Source of the DNA: Chamaea fasciata
Lineage: Eukaryota; Chordata; Aves; Passeriformes; Sylviidae
Length of the DNA: 64,000 bases
Reading direction: 5' to 3'
NCBI GenBank assembly: GCA_029207755.1
Contig: JARCOQ010000026.1
Coordinates: 1,054,001 to 1,118,000, forward strand
Below, one piece after another: positions 44,735 to 55,545 of the stretch. Position numbers and translations under genes: made by a program. The notes below the pieces were generated by a model that was not told the origin of the DNA, ran no database searches, and saw only the letters and a list, made by a program, of their open reading frames with translations. The stretch's first letter is position 1. Each line of letters starts with the position of its first letter.

Positions 44735-47700
44735 TCCTTGAAAATCCATCTCAACCTCTCCAGAGGGGTCTGGAGCACTCCGCAGGGGCAGCATCCCAGC
44801 CCAGCATCCCCTCCCTGCCCTCGTCCTGGCAGCGCTGTCCCGAGCCTCAAAAGCTCCGCACAAACCCTGCAGGACCCAAACTCCCGGGCCCTGAGCACCC
44901 AGCCCCAATGACAGCTGAAAGGCAAAAATAAAAACATCCCAGCCCACAGCGGGATCCGATGCCAAGGTGCTGTGGGCCGGGGCTCCCGGGGAATCGGGGA
45001 ATTCAGCGCCAGAATTATTCGTGAGCCCGGGGCAGGAGTGCCGGGGCCATTCCCAAAGCTCTGCCTCCCCTCTGCAGCATCTCCCTGAGCGGAGCCCACA
45101 GAGACCTTTGCGTGGAAAGAGAGGGGGGGAAAAAAATAAAAAAAGAAAAGAAAAAAAATGAGGAAAAGCCCAAACCACAATAAATGCTCGTACCCGGCTC
45201 CACAGCCCCGGCCAGCAGGAATATGTTCCAAGGAAAACCCAAGGCTTAGCTGCCTTTTCTCCCCAGCTACTGGGAGAGGAAACACCCCGAGGTGTAGCTG
45301 TTATTTACAGGAACTCTCTGCTCCAAAAGGATCCGGGCTTTTCTCGCAGCCTCGGTCAGAACTGCAGCGGGAAGAGGGAAGGGGAAGGAAAGGGGGGAAA
45401 AATGAGGACAAATAAAAAGGGTCTGACTGCACTGACATGCACTGGATGGTCCATGAAATCCACGTGGGGTTGCTGCAGGTGCCTGTGGAGGCGATGAGGA
45501 TGTGTGGGACCAAACCAGTGCCAGGGGGGCAACAGCCCCTCAAATCCTGATGGGAGGCCCGGAGAGCTGCTGGTGTTCAACGTGCCCAGCACCTGAGGGC
45601 CGGAGTGGTGTGATTTTTATCCGGGCATTATTTTAAAATGGGCATTGGTATTATTTGTGTTGTTCTACGGGTGATATTTTTATAAGGCTGGTGTTTTTAT
45701 ATTGGGGTGTTTTTTTTTTACCTGGGCCACCTACCCTGCACAGCTGCTGCATCGTGCTTCCACCACAGGTTTTGTCCCAGTTTAATGAATTTAAATGGAC
45801 CCCAGAACAGCTGTGTGGCGTTGTGGGGTGCATCAGCCTCTCCCAAAGGCTCCCAAATACCCGAGGGCTCCCTCTGGCCCAGGGGAAAGCTGTCAAACAG
45901 GGTCGGAAGCCCCAGCGTGGGGCAGGAATGTTTGGGTTTTCTTTTGCAACAGAAAACTGAAAGGGTAAAAAAAAAAATTTAGCTGGAGCTTGGAAAGCTC
46001 TTTTTTGAGCATTCAGATATTAAATTGCGTGGAGTTTGGACTAAAAAATCTCCTAGGAAAAATGAAGACTATTTCCTTTGAGATCAGAGCTAACAAAAGT
46101 CTCAGCAAAAAGCTTGTTTTATTCTCATTCCAGCCCAAACTCTAAAGCCCAGCCTCTGTTTTAATGACTCTGTTGTGTCCAGACTGCCTTGGTAAATAAT
46201 CTTTTGACTTGCACAAAATCTGAGACTACACAGGATATAGGGGAAGGATCCTGGCTCTTGCCTTGCCCACATCAAGCCCTTAATGAACCGTGCCCAAACG
46301 AGCAATCAGCATCATTAAGGCCCAATTCTGTTCCTCTGAAACAGGAATGAAATCCTGTTCCTCTGAAACGGAACCAGATGGCCCTGAGAGGTGCAGAGCA
46401 CCCATCCAGCACCCCCAGGGACCCCCCCTGAACCTGCAAAAAATCAGCCCTGTGGGCACCCAGCTGGAGTTCCCACTCTGGCATCGTCTCCGTGGGCACC
46501 CACGGGGGGTTAATCCTCCTGCAGGGCCTTCCTGCTGGGAAGGATGGGGGCTCTGTGGGGCTGGGGTGGGTGTTTTTGTGAATGCTGCCTATTTAGAAGC
46601 TAAATGATGGAAAACATGGAAAATTCATTAGGGTGTCTGGGCAAGTGTTGGGTTACACGTCATTCACATCCACTTACTCAGCGGGACCTCGCGCCTTGGG
46701 GGAGAGATATATTTATATACATTTATATCCACGGGTTTTATATAGAGGAGAGGTTGGGGGGAGGTTTTCTTCCCCCTCCATTTAATTTCCAGACTGGCAC
46801 AAAAATGAGACTTTTTGCCTCTCTTCAAAACTGGCTGCCCCCCTCGGCCTGGGCTGGCCGGGCTCTGTCCCCGTCCCAGCCCTGGGAGGTGACTGGTGAC
46901 ATTCCCACTGCTTGGAAAAGCTGCTCTCCCAGGATCCATGGAGGGCAAATCCATGGCCAGGGCAGGACCTGCAGCTGGGATCCCCAGCTGGCTGCTCCTT
47001 CAGAGCTGGCTGAGAGCAGGGAGAGGAGCTGGGGGTGGAGGGCTGGTCCAGTGCCCGAAGTATAAAACCCCCCAAAAAAACCCCCAATCCCTCATCCCTG
47101 ATCACTCAGTATTCCTCCAGTTTGCTGCAACACAAAACCAACCCAACGGAAACATTTTTCCCAGGTCATGGGAGCTGTTTTGTTCAGGATGTTTCCTTTT
47201 TCAGGGAGCTCTTTCTCCCCCCAGCTTCAGCCTGTCCTGACACCACCTTCCAGCCCCGAACCACATCAGAGACGCCACCAAGCAGGGCCGTGTCACCTCC
47301 TGATGGCACCTGAACCTGCATCCCGGTGCTGGCAGCCCCAAAAACCACATCTTGAAAGCCTCAGCAAGCACCTCGTGTGCTGTGCTGTGATTTAATCGCA
47401 CGTTTTATTTTTATTCAGTCCATGCAAAGCAAGGCCCCCGTGGAACTGTTCATTCCTGCCAGCAGCAGCTTGGGATGCAGGCAAGGTGTTTTCTTGTGCA
47501 GAGGCTGGGCCGGGCCGGGAGATCAGAAGAGTTCAAATTAAAATAGGCTCATGTGAGTCTTTATTCTTGGCTTAGCCCACAGAAGCTAAAAACGCTGTTA
47601 AAGCGACGCAGAGCCGGGATCCCGCCGCTGTCAGACACCAGGCCCTGAGCTCAGCTCCACTTCAAAGCGCCGGGGCAGGGCACGCTGGAGAGCGAGGCCT

Positions 47701-48336
47701 CATTAACCCGGGGATGGCGTTAGATGCGCCGATAGCGGGCTCTAATTAGCGCAGGAGGGGCGCGCAGGGGAGCCGGGGCCGCGTCCCGTGTGTCGGGTGC
47801 GCGGGGCCGTCCCGGAGCATCCCCCAGGTGAGCGCCCCGGGCCGGGCACCTGCTGCGTGGGCCGGGCTCACGCGTGACGGGGCAGGTCCCAGTGGCTCCC
47901 GGAGCCCTCCCGGAGGCACCCGCAGCACCCACAGCTCCCTGCACCTCCCGCCGGCCCCACCCGGGCACCCCCGGCCGGCGGCTCCCCCCGGGATGCGGGG
48001 AGGGATCCGCCCGGGGAGCGGGTGGGGAGCGTTCCCCCTTGGCTGGTGCAGCCCCCCGGGGTCAGGCAGGGCGCTCGCACGGCTGCTGGGGTTGTTGGTG
48101 ATGTTCCCCGGGCTCCTTGCAGGCAGAGCCGTGTGCCTGGAGCCCGACGGGGCTGGAAAAGGCACGGGTGTCGTCTTGGCTGGGCGACCAAAGGATCGCC
48201 GGGATGGCAGCGGGACAGCGGGAGAGCGCCGGGGGCACCAGGTGCTGCCCCGAGCTCCTGCCCAAAGCAACGGCGGGCAGCAGAGCAGGAGAGAAAGGAA
48301 ACCCCGGGCACATTCTGGGGCTGGGTGTCCCAAATT
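44735..48336. other. RUNX3 3' flank, no gene
   Basis: Unique sequence with no supportable gene on either strand. It includes a purine-rich A/G run at 45110-45165, a 27-bp-spaced duplication of CTGTTCCTCTGAAAC at 46328 and 46355, and a candidate element at 47510-47775. A CpG-rich block at 47640-48260 could be a small CpG island, but no exon can be assigned. Confidence 0.6.
47510..47775. promoter_or_regulatory. candidate downstream regulatory element
   Basis: A unique block with TTCAAATTAAAATAGGCTCA, CTCATTAACCCGG, GCGTTAGATGCGCCGATAGC and GCTCTAATTAGCGCAGG. It passes from AT-rich to CpG-rich and is bordered by low-complexity DNA. Homeodomain-type cores (ATTAA, TAATTA) are present. Assigned from composition only. 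Confidence 0.25.
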
Positions 48337-48660
48337 CAGGCTGTGTGAGCACCCAAATCCCGGCCCTGTGAGCACCCAAATCCCAGCCCTGTGGTCAACC
48401 AAATCCTGGCTCTATGAGCACCCAAATCCCAGCCCTGTGAGCACCCAAATCCCAGCCCTATGGTCAACCAAATCCTGGCTCTATGAGCACCCAAGTTCTG
48501 GCCTTGTGAGCACCCAAACTCAGGCTGTGTGAGCACCCAAATTCTCAGCCCTGTGAACACCCAAATCCCGGCCCGGTGAGCACCCAAATCCTGGCCCTGT
48601 GAACACCCAAATCCCGGCCCGGTGAGCACCCAAATCCCGGCCCTGTGAGCACCCAATCCC
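48337..48660. repeat. 23-bp minisatellite
   Basis: About 14 copies of a unit near 23 bp, GAGCACCCAAATCCCGGCCC followed by TGT, with variants such as GTCAACCAAATCCTGGCTCTAT-type units. The + strand is C-rich. It produces pseudo-ORFs on both strands. Confidence 0.93.
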
Positions 48661-49009
48661 CACGATGCCGGTGGGGTGGGCGGCCAAGGAGCAGCTCGGG
48701 GTCTCCATCCCTCGGTGATCCCCCTGTGGAGATGCCGGGAGCCCCTTCCCCAGCCCGGGCCGGGCTCTGGCGGCGCTCCAGGGAGGGATATTTCACACCA
48801 GCGCTGCCAGGCGCAGGATTTCCTTTCCACCCGAGCGATTTGCAAAGCCCCCGGGTCCCTGCAAATGTCCACAGGGAGGGTTTTAAATTGGGCAGGGAAA
48901 TAACCGCAGCAGAGCTGGGTTTGGCTGCCGAGGGTGGGTCCAGAGGTCCCGGTGCAGTTCCCGGTGTGTCTCCGGGGTGGCTGTAGCCCAGTCCCCCCTC
49001 TTGGCAGGT

Positions 49010-49190
49010 TTTACTGTTTGTCTTTGGAGCCGGTGGGTTTATGACGGCCCCGGGAACACCCGGGATTATTTTGCTGTCTGCCATGAAATCGATACAGTAA
49101 TTTCGTTTCTCAGTCATAAATGAAATGAGCTGGAAAGCAAAGTTGGGTGTTTCAGCCGGAGTGAAAGAATGGATTGTTCTAATGGGGGGT
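49010..49190. promoter_or_regulatory. candidate downstream regulatory element
   Basis: AT-richer unique sequence containing TTATTTTGCTGTCTGCCATG, AAATCGATACAGTAATTTCG and CAGTCATAAATGAAATGAGC. It is free of tandem repeats and stands out from the GC-rich flank. Inference only. Confidence 0.25.
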
Positions 49191-49425
49191 TAAATGTTCC
49201 TGCGAATCCTGGGGGTCCCCAAGCTGTCCCTGGGAGTTTTTGGGGCTCCCTGCACCCCTCGCTTGTGCTGCCTTGGACCTGTGTGGTCCAACAGAGAACT
49301 CCACCCGAGCCCCTCCGGGCATGGAGATGCTCCAGGGAGGATTTGGGGCACTGGTGGCTGAGGGAAAAACCAGAGGGAAGTCCTTGCTGTGGGATGGGGC
49401 TGGTGGAGAGCTCTGCCAGCCCCTC

Positions 49426-49495
49426 ATCTCCTCATCTTCATCTCCTCATCCTCACCTTCTCATCCTCATCCTCACCTCCTCATCCTTATCCTCGT
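49426..49495. repeat. (CCTCAT)n-like pyrimidine tract
   Basis: About 70 bp of degenerate CTCATC/CTCACC/CTTATC units. Simple repeat in the 3' flank. Confidence 0.85.
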
Positions 49496-51534
49496 GGCGA
49501 CACTTCCACATGGAAGAGAGACTAAAAGCAACGGGAAAAACAAACCCAAAGCAAAGAGGCGTTTGTCACCAGGAGCCTTTACAGCTGACCCAGAGGCCAC
49601 TGGGGTTTCTGTATTTTCACGGGGACTCAACCCCTGCTGCTTTCCCAGGAGGGTGGGCAGAGGTTTCCGCCCCCGGGGCCGGGCAGTTCGCAGCTCCGGG
49701 GATGTTTTTCCCTGGCACGGAAGGCTGGGGCTTTGCCCAGCTCCACACCATGAAGGATTAAGCCCAGAATTTGGTCTTTGCTTTCCTGCCCACAGCCTGG
49801 CAGCCCGACCTCGGGAGCCCTCCTCTCATGGCAGGCGCCCAAGACCCCCAACTCCCCTCCTGCCCCTGCTCCGTCATTTATTTTCCAGTGGAAAAATAAC
49901 CCAGCGCTGATCCGGAGCGCTTTGACAAGTCCAAAAATACGAGGCCGTATTATCTTTAAACCAGTTTTTAAAAGCCCCACAGTGAAAGCCCCTGTTGGGG
50001 CAGGAGAAACTCCAGCCAAGTTCCCCCCCCGCTCCAGTTGTATTCCCCTGGAAATCCTCGCAAAGAAAAACACGGGGCCTGAAAGAAAAAAAAAATAAAT
50101 AAAAAATTTGGTTTTCATTAAAACCCTCGAATGTGAGGGGTTCTGTAGCTTTCAATGGGGCTTTGATTCCTATAGATGATGGAATGTTTTCAGAACATTT
50201 AAAAAATGTTCCCCACCTTTCTATCTTGTATCGGCGGGGAACTGCGCCGGCGTTTTCCTCCCCGATAGAAGTGGCGAGGGCTGGGTGCAGATCCAAACCC
50301 TTTCCTTTATTTACCCTGAGGTTTCGCTTTAAAAATGTGATGATATTTTCTTGTGGCTTTGGAACCAGAGGAGATAATCCACGCGGGGGGAAAAGAAACC
50401 GGTGGAAAACGCTGCAGGAATTTTTTTTTTTTTCCAAGAGGGATTTTAATTATTATTATTTTTTTTTTTCCTATGGAGAGGAAGCGGGGTCACTCAGCAC
50501 ATGCGGGCACCCACGTACCTCTCTGAGCCCTTTCTGGGGGAAGCTGAGAGGCATTTCTAAATCATCTCCAGTTTTGTGGAGACTGCCTAAAGAGATGATT
50601 TTATTGCCGTGTTCCGTCCCTGCTCCTGGGTGCGCCAGCTGCTGGCTTTTCTAAATCCCCTTTTATAGGAGATCGGCCTTTTAATGTGATTTAATTCCAT
50701 TTATTTTTTTTAGTGAGTGTAAAGTGGGTTCCCGGCCTTGGCATTTTTGAGGCTGAGGTTTAAAGGGCTGGACAGAGCTGAGGTTTCCCTTCCCATCGCC
50801 CCCAACCTCACCCGGTGCCGGCGATGCCTGGGGAGCCCCAGGGTGCTCAAAATGCCCAACTGGGACAGCCACGTGTCCCCTCCGGAGCCAGGGCTCATCC
50901 CCACCCCAAAAAATGTCCCCAGGCCGTCCCCAGGGCTCTGCACAGCGCTTTATTCCAGCTTTTTTCGGTGTCCCAGTCCCCAGCCGGTGTCACCCCCCGG
51001 ACCTCTCCAGGAGCCGGCGCTCCCCTCCTCACACAGACCCCAGCCCAGCCGGCGTTTTGGGGCGGCTTTGCGCCTTTTCCTGCAGGAGCCCCCAAACCAA
51101 AGCCCTTTGCTGCACCTCGGCGGGGCTCTGGGCAGGCGGCGGGGGAGGAGGAGGAGGAGGAGGAGAAGGTGCCGAAGTCGGGCACCGTGGCTGGCGGGTC
51201 GGACCGGTCGGGCCGGCCGGGCCGTGCCCCTGGCACCCAGACACGCCGCGCTCGCCCCATGGCTGTCCCTGCCCCTCCCCGGGCGGCAGCTCGGCCTCGG
51301 CTCAATTACCGCTCATTAATCACCGCCCCACCGAGGCCCACCCAGGCTGGGGTGGCCCGCTGCCACCGCCGGGGCCACCCCGAGCCCGGGGAGCACCTGC
51401 GGCGCTCCCAGCCTGGCTTTGTCCCGGTTCATCCCAGGGGGATTAGAGGGATTTGGATGAACCCGAGGGAGATGAGCACGGAGTGCCAAGAACTGCGTCC
51501 AGCCCTGCCCTGCTGACCCAGCGCCTTGGGAAGA

Positions 51535-51787
51535 GGCTTTGGAGATGGGCTTGGAGCACGGCTTGGAGCTGGGTCTGGAGCTGGGCTTGGAGCTGGGTCT
51601 GGAGCTGGGCTTGGAGCACGGCTTGGAGCTGGGTCTGGAGCTGGGCTTGGAGTTGGGTCTGGAGCTGGGCTTGGAGCTGGGCTTGGAGCTGGGTCTGGAG
51701 CTGGGCTTGGAGCTGGGTCTGGAGCTGGGTCTGGAGCTGGGCTTGGAGCTGGGTCTGGAGCTGGGCTTGGAGCTGGGTCTGGAGCTG
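51535..51787. repeat. 12-bp minisatellite (24-bp dimers)
   Basis: About 21 copies of a 12-bp unit, GGAGCTGGGTCT or GGAGCTGGGCTT, mostly alternating. Two GGAGCACGGCTT variants are present. The multiple-of-three period keeps all frames open (LELG, GAGS or SWAW repeats on +). The + strand is G-rich. Confidence 0.95.
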
Positions 51788-53261
51788 TTCCCCGAGTTGG
51801 GGTCCCTGTGGGTGTTGGGTTCAAGCAGGAGCAATCTGGAGAGGTTAGGATGCTCCATGAGATGTGATTCCATGGGATGTGATTCCATGGGATGCAGTTC
51901 CATGGCAGCCTGGCCATGGGGCTGCACTTCCCCGGGCAGGGATGAGCCTGTCCAAGGTGGGAACAACGCGGGGTCACGGCTTCTCCCTGTCCCCTGCCGA
52001 GCTCCTGGGCTGCCAGGGCGGGGGCTGAGGGCTCTGCCCATCCCTGCTCCCATCCCCAGGGAGCCTGGAGCTGCCCCAGGGCTCCGGGAGCTGAGCAGAG
52101 CGGGAGTGTGCCAGAGCTCACGTAGGCAGGAGGAGCTGCCGCCTCTCCAGGGCGGGATAAGGACGGGACACGCTCCCCTCTCACTCCCCAGCAGCAGCAG
52201 ACTGGGCTGGTTCCGAGCTGGGAATGCCCAGAGCCCCCCAGCAAGGAGCCCAAGCCAGCACCCAGCTCCCCCAAGAAACACAAACGTCAGTAATTTTTTC
52301 AATATCTAATTAAGAAGTTTTAACGTGCTCCCCCAGCACGGCGGCTGCCACTGGAGTAGAGAGGTTATAAACACCCCCACGGAGCCTCCATGGGTTTGAG
52401 GATCTTTGTTAATTGTTAATTACCACGTGGAGCAGGGCTGGGTTAATGGCCGAGGACCTCGTGGTGCTTGTGTGGCCATGGACCAGCACAGCATCCCAAA
52501 ATCGCATCCCAATGCAGCATCCCATGAGAACATCCCATCAGAGCATCCCAAACCAGCATCCCACAGATCTGGAGCTGCTGAGCCCCTCTGGAGCTGGGCA
52601 GCCACAGCTGGGCCGTGGCTGAGCCCCCCCAGGTCCCTCCCAAGGCTCCAAACAAGCTGAAATTATCCCAATCAAAGGCCCCTCTGTAACCCAGCCCGGG
52701 GTTCATCTGTGCCTTGAAGAGCTCCAGCATTTCCCTACAGAGGGTGGGGAAAAAAAAACCTTATTAGATTAAAGCCAAGCCCCTCTGCATGAATCCTCTC
52801 CCTCTTCCCCGGCCCGGTCACTTTAAAAGGCAGAAATTGGGAAAAAAATAAAAAACCTGGGCTAGGTTTAAAGAACTCAGCCCTTCCCAGGAGATGCTTC
52901 AGCCTGCTGTAAGTTTGCAAATAAACTTTGCTTTACACGTTTGAGTCGTGGCACGGCTTTGGCGAATTCAGAGCCCTCCAGAGCAGCGTTTCCTGCATTC
53001 CCGATGGCTATCGGGAGCCTTGGGAAAATATACAGGTGGAGGGAGCAGATTTAACTCTTCGCTCCCCAACTTCATCCCCCTCCCACGCCGAGTCAGGAAG
53101 GGCTCAGGGCTGCTCAGGAAGGGACCAACACTCTGAGAGAGGGAATAAATCCCTGCCTCAGCAGCACAGGGAGATGCTCAGGATGGGCTCAGAGAAAACC
53201 AGGATTTGGGGCTGAAGGAAAAGGCTGGAAGCCAGGCTCCAACCCAGCTTCCCAGTGCCTG
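51788..53261. other. 3' flank with short degenerate repeats
   Basis: No gene is visible. A 17-bp x3 repeat (GATGTGATTCCATGG-type) lies at about 51855-51905. A degenerate GCATCCCA-containing repeat lies at about 52485-52565. The rest is unique. Confidence 0.6.
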
Positions 53262-53690
53262 TGCTGGGGAAAACCTGAGGACAAGAGGGTTTCCACACCC
53301 ACGGGATAGTCCCTGGCTGGGGAAAACCTGGGGACAAGAGGGTTTCCACACCCACGGGATGGTCCCTGGCTGGGGAAAACCTGGGGACGAGAGGGTTTCC
53401 ATACCCACGGGATGGTCCCTGGCTGGGGAAAACCTGGGGACAAGAGGGTTTCCATGCCCACGGGATGGTCCCTGGCTGGAGAAAACCTGGGGACAAGAGG
53501 GTTTCCATACCCACGGGATGGTCCCTGGCTGGAGAAAACCTGGGGACAAGAGGGTTTCTATACCCGTGGGATGGTCCCTGGCTGGGGAAAACCTGGGGAC
53601 AAGAGGGTTTCCATACCCACGGGATGGTCCCTGGCTGGAGAAAACCTGGGGACAAGAGGGTTTCCACACCCACGGGATGGTCCCTGGCTG
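53262..53690. repeat. 53-bp minisatellite, 8 copies
   Basis: Eight copies of a 53-bp unit containing GGGGAAAACCTGGGGACAAG, then AGGGTTTCC, CCCACGGGAT and GGTCCCTGGCT. The copies are nearly identical, differing at a handful of positions, which suggests recent expansion or homogenisation. Confidence 0.95.
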
Positions 53691-55158
53691 CCATCAGCTG
53701 CAGGAACACTGAGAGGCTTCACAGCTGCACAGGGATTTTTATTCCGGGTTTTCGGAACAAAAACCAGGGTAATAATGATAATTTTTTGTGAGAGGAAGCA
53801 CAGCCCCGGGTGAGGCTCAGGGAGGTCTGGACTGGCCGAGGTTCATTGAGGAAAACCCGAGCACAGCAAGTCCAGTTCAATTCTACAAATGCCAGCGGCC
53901 CCGCTGGCCACAGCTTGGCTGGAAAGCCAAATAAATGCAAATAAAGTAATAATAATTAAATAAAATAACAAATTAAAAATGTCAGCCAGGCCTTCTGAGG
54001 CCTGGCCCAAGCAGGAGGAGGAAATTCCAGCCCCTGTGTGCCAGCTGCCACCACAGGAAAGTGCTGGAGGTGCCCAGAAAGTGGCTGGTGAGGAACGCAG
54101 GGCCTGGGCTGGGCGGGAAGGGCACATCCACAGCGGGATGGAGAGCCTGGATCCGGCCCTTTTTACCCCTTTAATCGCAGATATCAGCCCCGGCCTGGCT
54201 GGAGCACAGGGACAGGAACACTGGACGTGTGTCAGCCAGGACATTGCTGAGGGACAGACGTGTCCTGGAGCTCCCAAGAGCCTCCCAGGAGGAGCAGGAG
54301 CTCCAGACCTCCCAGGGGAGCGTGGATGAGCTGGCAGGGATGCAGGGCCGGGGCAGGGATCGTGTCACCGCGGTGGCTTTGCTGGTCCCCTCGGCTGCAG
54401 GGCCACCAGCGTGCAGAGAGTCCCTTTCCCAGCCCGCAGGGACCCGGACAGCTGCCGAGGGAGGGAGGGGATTACTCATCTCCGCGGGGATTGAGGCTCC
54501 CGGGGGAGGAAAGGATGTTCCCCACCCTCCCCTCCCACCAGGGATGGATTTGTTCCTCACTGGGGCCAGCCGGGACCTCGCCGAAGGGAGCAGAGAAAGC
54601 GCCGTCCCTGCCCAGCTCAGCAAAGGGAACCTGGGCCGCCTCCACAGGCACTGTCGGGGGTGGAAAAGCCCAAAGAGCATCTCGGGGCTCGGCTGGGGCT
54701 CGGGCTGTCCCTCCCCCGGCCCCTCGGGGCGCCCAGAGCCCAGAGACACAAACCTGCCCCGGCTGCGCCGCTTTCCAGCGATGACCTCGGGCGCTGCTCT
54801 CATCTCGCTCTTCTCGGCAGCTCGGGGTGAAACGCTGCCCCCGGGGCTCCGGGGTTGTGGGGATGGGGAGGGGGAGCTGGGGCACAACCAGGGCTGTGCC
54901 GGGGCTGAGCCCGGCTGTCACAGGAGCCACCAAACTCGGGTGTCCCCAACACGCCTCACCCTGGGAGCATCCCCCCAAAACCCCTGTTTGCTCTGAAAGA
55001 GGGGAGAAATGCAGAATTGAGCATTGGCTTTGCAGCAGGGGGAGGAAATCTGGGCATCAGAGGGGAGGGAGTTCCTGCAGTCACCATCAGCCCCCTCCTC
55101 ACATCTCCAAGGGATGGAGCAGCAGCAGCAGCAGAGCCCCTCTGGCCAGATGAGAGCA
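53691..55158. other. 3' flank, no gene
   Basis: Unique sequence. An AT-rich patch at 53925-53985 includes an octamer ATGCAAAT at 53935-53942. No exon is recognised. Confidence 0.6.
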
Positions 55159-55545
55159 GGAACAGAACCCGGGGACAGGAGCAGAACCCGGGGACAGGAA
55201 CAGGACCCGGGGACAGGAGCAGGACCCGGGGACAGGAGCAGAACCCGGGGACAGGAACAGGACCCGGGGACAGGAGCAGGACCCGGGGACAGGAACAGGA
55301 CCCGGGGACAGGAGCAGAGCCCGGGGACAGGAACAGGACCCGGGGACAGGAACAGGACCCGGGGACAGGAGCAGAGCCCGGGGGCAGGAGCAGAGCCCGG
55401 GGACAGGAGCAGAGCCCGGGGACAGGAGCAGGACCTGGGGACAGGAGCAGAGCCCGGGGACAGGAACAGGACCCGGGGACAGGAGCAGAGCCCGGGGACA
55501 GGAGCAGGACCCGGGGACAGGAGCAGAGCCCGGGGACAGGAGCAG
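55159..55545. repeat. 19-bp minisatellite
   Basis: About 20 copies of a 19-bp unit, ACCCGGGGACAGGAGCAGG-like, with AAC/GGAC and GAGC/GAAC variants. Because 19 mod 3 is 1, all frames cycle through a 19-residue peptide, giving ORFs of up to 445 codons on the minus strand. The unit contains CCCGGG, so it is CpG-bearing. Confidence 0.95.

Larger units (their letters stand above)
48661..51534. other. 3' flank, no gene
   Basis: No gene is visible. Features are a candidate element at 49010-49190, a pyrimidine (CCTCAT)n-like tract at 49426-49495, and a 19-bp palindrome (GAACATTT-AAA-AAATGTTC) at 50193-50211. T runs lie at 50420-50470 and (GGA)n at about 51143-51166. Confidence 0.6.

Noticed and set aside
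44083..45285. 400-codon minus ORF and 372-codon + ORF
   Set aside because: Readings of the (GGGAT)n satellite (HPIPS or GWDGM repeats).
50193..50211. Perfect 8-bp-arm palindrome GAACATTT-AAA-AAATGTTC
   Set aside because: Steroid-receptor-like half sites came to mind, but the spacing and cores do not fit a hormone response element well. A short AT palindrome is expected by chance in 64 kb.
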